Below are positions 58,367-64,000 of a stretch of 64,000 nucleotides of DNA, piece after piece (positions within the stretch are counted from its first letter, which is position 1; each line of letters begins with the position of its first letter). The translations under genes were made by a program, and so were the position numbers. This DNA comes from Candidatus Chloroploca asiatica (GTDB lineage: Bacteria; Chloroflexota; Chloroflexia; Chloroflexales; Chloroflexaceae): positions 124,001 through 188,000 of the forward strand of contig NZ_LYXE01000127.1 in the NCBI RefSeq assembly GCF_002532075.1, read 5' to 3'. The notes below the pieces were generated by a model that saw only the letters and a list, made by a program, of their open reading frames with translations, did no database searches and was not told the origin of the DNA.

Positions 58367-59269
58367 ATGCCGCGAATTGTTTCCTCACCGGTCGCTCGGC
58401 CGGATGATCAAGATGCTCAACTCTTGAGTACGTTGCTCACCAGTGACGTGCCGAGTCGCCGTGAGAGTCTGCGTGCGGCACGGGTGCGTTCTGTCTCACA
58501 GCAGCGTAATGAGGCCCTGCGCGGCTATCTTTTGCGTAACGGGGTTGACCGTGCCCTTTTTGTCGTTGAGCGGGTGCTCATTGTGGCGGCTTTTATGGCG
58601 TTTGGCTACTGGTTGCTCGATGGCTATGGTCGCGATTGGTTCTATATGCTGCGCCAGACCCAACCTGTTGCCGCGAGCCAGGTGCAGATCGAACGCACCC
58701 CTCGCCCCACGCTCAGCACGCCGATGCCATCTGTTCAACCAGACGCGTTGGCGGTCGCTCCCCTGCCCTTTATTCATCAGGATGACGAGCCGTCGTCACT
58801 TGCGGCCGATGATCAGTTTCTTGTGCCGCAGACGATGCGTGCGCCCCCGGCGGTTGATGATCCCCGTCCGCAACGCCTCTTGATGCCCTCACTCGGGGCC
58901 GAGATGGATGTCTATGAAGTCTTTGTGCGCAATAATGAATGGGAAGTAGCCGAGTATGCGGCTGGGTTTCATCATGGCAGTGCACTGCCCGGCGACATTG
59001 GCAATACGGTGCTCTCGGGGCACGCTGGGCTCAGAGGGGCGGTGTTTCGGCACCTTGGGCGCCTCAAGCCCGGTGATCAGGTTGTCATTGAAACGAGTAA
59101 CTGGCGCTATACTTACCAGGTGCGCCATACCCACAATGTTTGGCCGCATCAGGTTGAAGTGATGGATCCGACCGCCACGCCAGTTTTGACCTTGATTACA
59201 TGTACCAACTGGGATACGCAGCGTTTGATTGTTGTTGCCGATTTGATTGATGTAAGCCCTCTGTCTTGA
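58367..59269 (+). CDS. Sortase (cysteine transpeptidase)
   Basis: A 300-aa membrane-anchored sortase. One TM at about 63-81 (VLIVAAFMAFGYWLLDGY) with a basic N-terminal tail, then a Pro-rich linker and the sortase barrel. The catalytic His is in VLSGHAGLRGAVF, the Cys in the TLxTC motif TLITCTNW and the Arg in TQRLIVVADL. It would cut a sorting signal and join the protein to a surface acceptor. The ATG 58367 follows the promoter. The next gene starts 14 bases on and encodes a likely substrate. Confidence 0.9.
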   Translation: MPRIVSSPVARPDDQDAQLLSTLLTSDVPSRRESLRAARVRSVSQQRNEALRGYLLRNGVDRALFVVERVLIVAAFMAFGYWLLDGYGRDWFYMLRQTQPVAASQVQIERTPRPTLSTPMPSVQPDALAVAPLPFIHQDDEPSSLAADDQFLVPQTMRAPPAVDDPRPQRLLMPSLGAEMDVYEVFVRNNEWEVAEYAAGFHHGSALPGDIGNTVLSGHAGLRGAVFRHLGRLKPGDQVVIETSNWRYTYQVRHTHNVWPHQVEVMDPTATPVLTLITCTNWDTQRLIVVADLIDVSPLS

Positions 59270-59283
59270 ACCGAGGAGATGAT

Positions 59284-61488
59284 ATGAAACCTCCTGCACG
59301 GGGACGCCCCTCTCAACCAGGCCGTGGTCGCGGGCCTGTTCGCTGGACGGCATGGGAGATCAGCCTGATTGTTCTCAGCATTGTGATGATCGCCTTTCCG
59401 CTCTACGCTGAAGCGACGCGCCTTGTTTTCGCGCCTATTGCTCCGGCGCAGGAGAATCCTACGGCGACACCTGATCTTGTGTTTCCGCCGACGAATACGC
59501 CGCTGCCACCACCAACTGAGACACCACTGCCTGATTTGACGCCAACAAATGATCCGATTCTGCCTCAGCCTTCACCTTCGGGTACGGGTACGAATCAAGG
59601 GCCGACCTTGACGCCAACTAATACTCCGCTGGCCGGAACGCCCAGTGCCACGAGTACAGGTGAGCCTGCTACACCAACGGCGGAGCCAGGGTCGCCGACG
59701 GCAACGGCGGAGCCAGGGTCGCCGACGGCGACGAGTGAGCCAGGGTCGCCGACGGCGACGGCGGAGCCAGGGTCGCCGACGGCGACGAGTGAGCCAGGGT
59801 CGCCGACGGCGACGAGTGAGCCAGGGTCGCCGACGGCGACGGCGGAGCCGGCTTCGCCAACAGCAACCTTTACGGCGATCCCTACGGTGGCGCCGAGTCC
59901 CACCAGTGATGTACCGCCAACGGGTATCAGTATCTTCAAGATTGCCTCATCGTCGCAGGTTGCCCAGGGGCAACAGTTCAGTTACAACATCTCGGTTGTT
60001 TCGACGAGCACGGCCAATCAGGCGGTACGATTGCAAGACAATCTTGATGCCAACCTTGAATTCCTCGGGCTTGATGTTCGTGGTGGTTCATGTAGCGGCG
60101 GTCAGACGGTTGTCTGTGATCTGACGGTGAATAGTGGCAGTGCTGCGTCGATCACCTTGCAAGTGCGGGTTCGCCCGAGTGCTGCGGTTGGGACGACGAT
60201 TAGCAATGTTGCGACCGCACCGGGAGCCGAGACAAGCGGGGCTTCGATCACGGTTATTGCTGGCACGCCTGGGCCTTCGCCTACACCGCTTAGCCCGTCG
60301 CCCACGTCGGCCTATCCGTCGCCGACGACGCCCGTGGTGCCGTCGCCAACGACGCCCGTTGGTCCGTCGCCGACGACGCCCGTGGCGCCGTCACCAACAA
60401 CGCCGTTCTTGCCCTCACCTACCACGCCGCCAGGGGTTGTGCCCACCACGCCGCCAGGCGTTGATCCGACGGTACCGCCGGTCGTTGTGCCGCCTGCTGG
60501 TGAACCTGCGCCACCAGCCACGCCCTTGCCGATAGCCCCGCCGGCTCCGCCAACACCTCAGCCTGCCGTGCCAACCGAGCCGCCAACGCCGGCCCCACCT
60601 CCGCCTGGCCCGACGGTGATCCGCCCAACTGCGGCCCCACGCCCCCCTTCTGGTGGGGGAACGGTCGGCGGAAGTGTCGCCCGGACAAGTACGCCGGTTG
60701 ATGTTACCGCCACTGCCACCACTGCGGTGACGCCTTCGCCAGGACTGGGGGGAAGCCAGACAGGAAGCGATGTCTTCTTCCGCATGGCAAGTGACTGGGG
60801 GAGTGCCTATCCTGGTCAGATCATCAATTACACCCTGGTTGTGCGCAATACGCGCCCTGCTGCTGCAGAAGGTGCCAATGATCTGCGGACGGTGAATATG
60901 CGGACGCTCTTGCCGAGCAATCTTGAAGTGCTTGGCGCACGGGCCGACCGTGGTACTGATCCGACCATCACTGGTAACGAAATCCGTCATGTAGTCGAAG
61001 TGCTGCAACCCGGTGAGAGTGTCGAACTGACGATCAATACCCGCATCAAGACGAGTGTTACGGCTGGTACGTTGCTGGTCGCGCAGGGACAACTGACCTA
61101 TGCCGGACGACCGCAAGACCTCTTCTCGAACATTGTCTCGGTGCAGGTTGTCGGTAGTACGCCACCGACGGTTGTGCCAACCTTTACGCCAACCGTTGAT
61201 CCAACCAGTACGCCCGATCCGGGGCCATCGCCCGTCCCGCCAGGGGCTACCGAGGTGCCAACCAGCACCCCGGTTCCGGGTGCGCCCTCGCCTACACCAG
61301 TCACGACCCCGCCAGCCGGTGGGCAACCCGATCCGCAACCAACGTCTGAACCGGGCGGCAAACCCCCAGGTGAAACCTCACCATTGCCTGAGACAAGCAC
61401 GGGCGTCCCGCTAATTGGTGTGCTGATGCTTGGGCTAACCCTGTTGACCCGAACCTGGCGTTTGCACCGGGCTAAAGAACGTATCTAA
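59284..61488 (+). CDS. DUF11-repeat surface protein with a sortase-like sorting signal
   Basis: A 734-aa surface protein. ATG 59284 has GAGGAG five bases upstream. A signal-anchor TM (ISLIVLSIVMIAFPLYA) is followed by a Pro/Thr-rich region with seven 9-residue repeats, a DUF11 domain (about 225-320), another Pro/Thr stretch, a second DUF11-like domain (about 490-625) and a third spacer. The C-terminus is LPETSTG, a TM (VPLIGVLMLGLTLLT) and a basic tail (RTWRLHRAKERI), the tripartite pattern of sortase substrates, with Ser after LPET instead of Gly. Gene order next to the sortase supports the pairing. Confidence 0.8.
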   Translation: MKPPARGRPSQPGRGRGPVRWTAWEISLIVLSIVMIAFPLYAEATRLVFAPIAPAQENPTATPDLVFPPTNTPLPPPTETPLPDLTPTNDPILPQPSPSGTGTNQGPTLTPTNTPLAGTPSATSTGEPATPTAEPGSPTATAEPGSPTATSEPGSPTATAEPGSPTATSEPGSPTATSEPGSPTATAEPASPTATFTAIPTVAPSPTSDVPPTGISIFKIASSSQVAQGQQFSYNISVVSTSTANQAVRLQDNLDANLEFLGLDVRGGSCSGGQTVVCDLTVNSGSAASITLQVRVRPSAAVGTTISNVATAPGAETSGASITVIAGTPGPSPTPLSPSPTSAYPSPTTPVVPSPTTPVGPSPTTPVAPSPTTPFLPSPTTPPGVVPTTPPGVDPTVPPVVVPPAGEPAPPATPLPIAPPAPPTPQPAVPTEPPTPAPPPPGPTVIRPTAAPRPPSGGGTVGGSVARTSTPVDVTATATTAVTPSPGLGGSQTGSDVFFRMASDWGSAYPGQIINYTLVVRNTRPAAAEGANDLRTVNMRTLLPSNLEVLGARADRGTDPTITGNEIRHVVEVLQPGESVELTINTRIKTSVTAGTLLVAQGQLTYAGRPQDLFSNIVSVQVVGSTPPTVVPTFTPTVDPTSTPDPGPSPVPPGATEVPTSTPVPGAPSPTPVTTPPAGGQPDPQPTSEPGGKPPGETSPLPETSTGVPLIGVLMLGLTLLTRTWRLHRAKERI
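59683..59871 (+). repeat. Seven 27-bp tandem repeats encoding EPGSPTAT(A/S)
   Basis: In-frame minisatellite of 189 bases; six units are nearly identical and the last has Ala for Gly and ends in Phe. It forms the stalk-like Pro/Thr region, a likely site of length variation and O-glycosylation. Confidence 0.9.
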
Positions 61489-61500
61489 AGAGCTACGCTC

Positions 61501-61547
61501 AACGCCGTGGCTGATGGAGAGCTTTGCTCTCCATCAGCCACGGCGTT
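61501..61547. terminator. 22-bp triloop hairpin between convergent genes
   Basis: Perfect arms 61501-61522 and 61526-61547 with a TTT loop and GAGAGC/GCTCTC apex, 13 bases after the surface protein stop. No T-tract. Confidence 0.7.
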
Positions 61548-61562
61548 TATGCCAATAAGACC

Positions 61563-64000
61563 TCACCCTTCTTCGCCGGTGGTGCGTTTGCGGGCGCGTT
61601 CTTTGGCTGCCCGTAGGCGTTCGAGGGGGTCGTCGTCGGGTGCTTGCTTGTCAGGTACTTGATCATCGGGTGTCTGGCTGACACCCTTGATGCGTGTTCC
61701 AGCCCGTTCTTTCGCGCTTTGGAGGCGTGCCATGGTCGGGTCGGGCGGGGCCTGCTCGGCGGCGACACGCCGGGCCTCAGCCCGCTGCTGCCGTGAACGC
61801 CAGAACTGGCTGAAGGGGAGGTCGCCGGGTTGCAGCATCAACCGACGGAGGGCGATGTCAAAGGGGAGGAGCACAAGGGCGAGCAAGAGCAGACTCAGCC
61901 CAATTTCGCGGGCCTGGGTAACGCGCCCTGCGACGGGCAGAAACGCATCGGCAGGCTCACTCAGGCGCTGGCCCCCGGTCAGGGCGGCCAGTTCGTCGAG
62001 CAGGGCCAGATTTCCCTGGCCGCCACGATATTCCGATGAATAGGGGACGACGAGGCCTGCCATCTCTTGCAGAACAACGCGATCGGCGGCAGCACCACTG
62101 ATCTGGACAAGATAGGTTCCTGGGTTCGGGCTTTCGACGCGGCCCTGATAGGTCAAGGCCCCAACCTGGGGTAACGGCACGGCACGCCGCGAACCGTCGG
62201 TGCCAATCAAGGTTGCCGTGACGGCCAGGTTTTCCTGGCCTGGCGCTGCATTCAGGCGAATCATCGTCTCACCGCCAGCCACGAGCAGATCAGTGCTGAT
62301 CTCCTGGCCCCCACGGACAGGCAAGATATCACCGACGACCTGCCCGGCGAAACGGGGAAAACCCTCCCAGGCCATCCAATCAACGGCCCATTTCCCTTTG
62401 GTATCGCTCAACCAGGCAGCGCTGCGTCCGAGGCCATACTGCCATGTTGCGAGCAGCGGCTGAGCATCATCGGTCTCTAACAACACACGTGCGCTATTCT
62501 TGAGGGTACTGCCATTGAACCCGTAGAGCAGAGGCAAGCCGCCGAGCCCATTGAGCACGGGGCTACTGCCGATCATCACCGGGGTAAAGGGGCGTTCCAC
62601 GATATAGTTGCCTACCGCGCTGATCGTCTCTTGGACAAAGATCTGGGGCACGGTGGTAATATCTTCGGCGAAATAGTAACGGCCGCCGCCAGTATTAGCG
62701 AGATTTTCGAGGAAGGTGGCCGACCCGCTGCCTGCGGCAATCGTGGTCAGGGTCATGCCCTGTTCACGCATCCGGGCGGCGATTTCTAACTGATCACCAC
62801 CGGTGCCCCAGCCATCGGTGAGCAGCACGACGTGTTTAAGCCGGGCATCAACCTGTTGCAACATCGCTTCGGCCTGGATCAGCCCAGAGCGAAGATTGGT
62901 GGCCCCACGCGGCTCGACGCCGGCGAGCGCATCGAGAATCTGGTCAAGCGAGGCGCCGGTGGTTGCGGGTAGCGTATCGAAGGCCCGACTATCGAAAGTG
63001 ACAATGCCGAGGGTATCTTGCGGTCCAAGCAGGGCTGCTGCCTGTGCAACGGCTTCTTTGGCAATATCAACTTTACGCACCCCGCCAAGTTGCGAAGGGT
63101 TACTGCTCATATCGGGGCTGCTGCAGTGGCAAGCATCCATTGAACCTGATTTATCAATCACAAAGACCATCGCGAGATCGGGGCGTTCTTCGCGATTGCG
63201 CACATCCATATAGACAGGCATCGCCTCTTCGATCGGTGTACGCCCGTAGCCGCCAACGCCAAAGCTATCCGCCCCACCGATCATCATCAGGCCGCGCCCA
63301 AGGTCGCGCACATACCCTGGCAAAGCGCGCAGGGCACCCACAGGCAAGGTGCGTGCAGGGGTATTGACGAGAATAACCGCATCATAGGTAATCATTCCCG
63401 CCAGATCCGAGGGCATCATTGCTGGCGAAAGCACCTCGGGGGTCATATTGGTTGCTGCGAGCGCATTGACGAGCGGTTGAGCGTCGGCCTGATCTTGAGC
63501 CACAACGAGGATCCGTGGTGGCCCCTGGACCTGAATGAGCGCAGCGGCTTCATTATTTTGGGCTCGCCCATCGCGTTCGGGCTCGATCTGCACACGGAAG
63601 CGTTGAAAGCCATTGCCGGCAATCTCGACGGCAAACGTCACCTCGGTAAGACCGGGTTGCAGGGCCAGTTGTTGTTCGCTGATCGTGCCGCCATCGCCAA
63701 TCAACCGCACCGTCGCCTGTTGGGCCACATTGCTCTCGATCGTAGCCACAACCGTTGCCACTTGGCCCTCACGCACCTGAGCAGGGGCTTCGACGCTGGC
63801 AACGAGCGCCTCGGCTTCACCGATACCGATGCTTAATGCCACGACTTCAATCGGAATGCCACGACTTGCGGCGAGGCGCGCCGCATCGCCGGCGCGTCCG
63901 GCATTCTCACCCCCATCCGAGAGCAAAACGAGGCGACGTGAAGCATCGGCGGGAAAGAGCGCGAGGCCGAGTTGGATGGCCTGTTCAAGATTGGTACGGG
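61563..64000 (-). CDS. Von Willebrand factor A-domain membrane protein, 5' end outside the window
   Basis: The frame continues past base 64000 (the edge codes NLEQAIQLGLALFPADASRR before LLSDGGENAGR), so the N-terminus is missing. The visible part (over 800 aa) starts at the end of one VWA domain, then a beta region, a Rossmann-like segment (RILVVAQDQADAQPLVNALA to MMIGGADSFGVGG) resembling class I glutamine amidotransferases, and a second VWA domain with an intact MIDAS (VFVIDKSGSMD). A Cys-His loop (ACHCSSPD) follows the MIDAS. A TM (LSLLLLALVLLPFDIAL) lies near the C-terminus, with a charged cytosolic tail. Probably a surface adhesion or metal-dependent binding protein. It converges with the sortase operon. 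Confidence 0.85.
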   Translation of the reverse strand, partial: RTNLEQAIQLGLALFPADASRRLVLLSDGGENAGRAGDAARLAASRGIPIEVVALSIGIGEAEALVASVEAPAQVREGQVATVVATIESNVAQQATVRLIGDGGTISEQQLALQPGLTEVTFAVEIAGNGFQRFRVQIEPERDGRAQNNEAAALIQVQGPPRILVVAQDQADAQPLVNALAATNMTPEVLSPAMMPSDLAGMITYDAVILVNTPARTLPVGALRALPGYVRDLGRGLMMIGGADSFGVGGYGRTPIEEAMPVYMDVRNREERPDLAMVFVIDKSGSMDACHCSSPDMSSNPSQLGGVRKVDIAKEAVAQAAALLGPQDTLGIVTFDSRAFDTLPATTGASLDQILDALAGVEPRGATNLRSGLIQAEAMLQQVDARLKHVVLLTDGWGTGGDQLEIAARMREQGMTLTTIAAGSGSATFLENLANTGGGRYYFAEDITTVPQIFVQETISAVGNYIVERPFTPVMIGSSPVLNGLGGLPLLYGFNGSTLKNSARVLLETDDAQPLLATWQYGLGRSAAWLSDTKGKWAVDWMAWEGFPRFAGQVVGDILPVRGGQEISTDLLVAGGETMIRLNAAPGQENLAVTATLIGTDGSRRAVPLPQVGALTYQGRVESPNPGTYLVQISGAAADRVVLQEMAGLVVPYSSEYRGGQGNLALLDELAALTGGQRLSEPADAFLPVAGRVTQAREIGLSLLLLALVLLPFDIALRRLMLQPGDLPFSQFWRSRQQRAEARRVAAEQAPPDPTMARLQSAKERAGTRIKGVSQTPDDQVPDKQAPDDDPLERLRAAKERARKRTTGEEG

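Noticed and set aside
59683..59871. Regular 27-bp repeats that might suggest a CRISPR array
   Set aside because: There are no unique spacers; units are contiguous, in frame and encode EPGSPTAT repeats.

Overview
The window is a gene-dense stretch of a bacterial chromosome of roughly 58-60% GC (estimated by eye). It most resembles a member of the Chloroflexota, probably class Chloroflexia. The pointers are family-level: long secreted proteins with Pro/Thr/Ser-rich spacers and DUF11 repeats, an RCC1-like secreted repeat protein, a baeRF-type protein, F420-type oxidoreductases, a multi-GAF/SpoIIE phosphatase and SelB. I could not run a search, so the assignment is inference. There is no rRNA, no CRISPR array and no prophage. 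One tRNA and one TnpB-only transposon are present.

Layout. 1-7.6 kb: the 3' end of a gene truncated by the window, a GAF/GGDEF diguanylate cyclase, an oligopeptide-type ABC binding lipoprotein, a mutarotase/hydrolase pair and a PfkB sugar kinase. 7.6-13.3 kb: a UDG-like protein, a secreted 14-repeat RCC1-like protein, a site-2 protease with CBS domains, a baeRF-like protein and a small membrane protein. 13.3-22.4 kb: leuS, a TnpB mini-element (hairpin to hairpin 16479-17691), an operon of response regulator, histidine kinase and a DUF4212-symporter fusion, an EVE-domain gene and tRNA-Glu. 22.5-31.0 kb: a secreted glycoside hydrolase, a YgfZ-like gene, a six-GAF SpoIIE phosphatase and pyrC. 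31.2-37.2 kb: a PPOX-fold protein, a three-gene set (metallopeptidase, enoyl-CoA hydratase, S9 peptidase), a sirtuin and a histidine phosphatase. 37.3-42.7 kb: an ArsA/arginase/PIG-L operon, a Tat-exported hydrolase, a tiny attenuator-like leader before a SWIM protein, and a GDPD. 43-54 kb: hydrolase plus two SPFH proteins, an M16 peptidase, another hydrolase, galK, selB and a DUF4097 protein. 53.7-64 kb: a NYN nuclease, a coiled-coil protein, an RRM protein with a long structured leader, a HAS-barrel-like/LLM/aminotransferase operon, a sortase with its likely substrate, and a von Willebrand factor A protein cut by the window end.

Regulation. Many promoters can be read directly, and most carry an extended -10 (TGn before the hexamer). 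At least one gene (43209) and probably a second (53667) appear to be leaderless. Almost every transcription unit ends in a long perfect hairpin, often with a three-base loop. Three of these palindromes are 59-bp copies of one 28-3-28 design whose arms differ but stay complementary. One of the three lies between divergent genes, where a terminator is not expected. The best candidates for something undescribed are this palindrome family and the promoter/11-codon ORF/terminator leader at 41326-41480.
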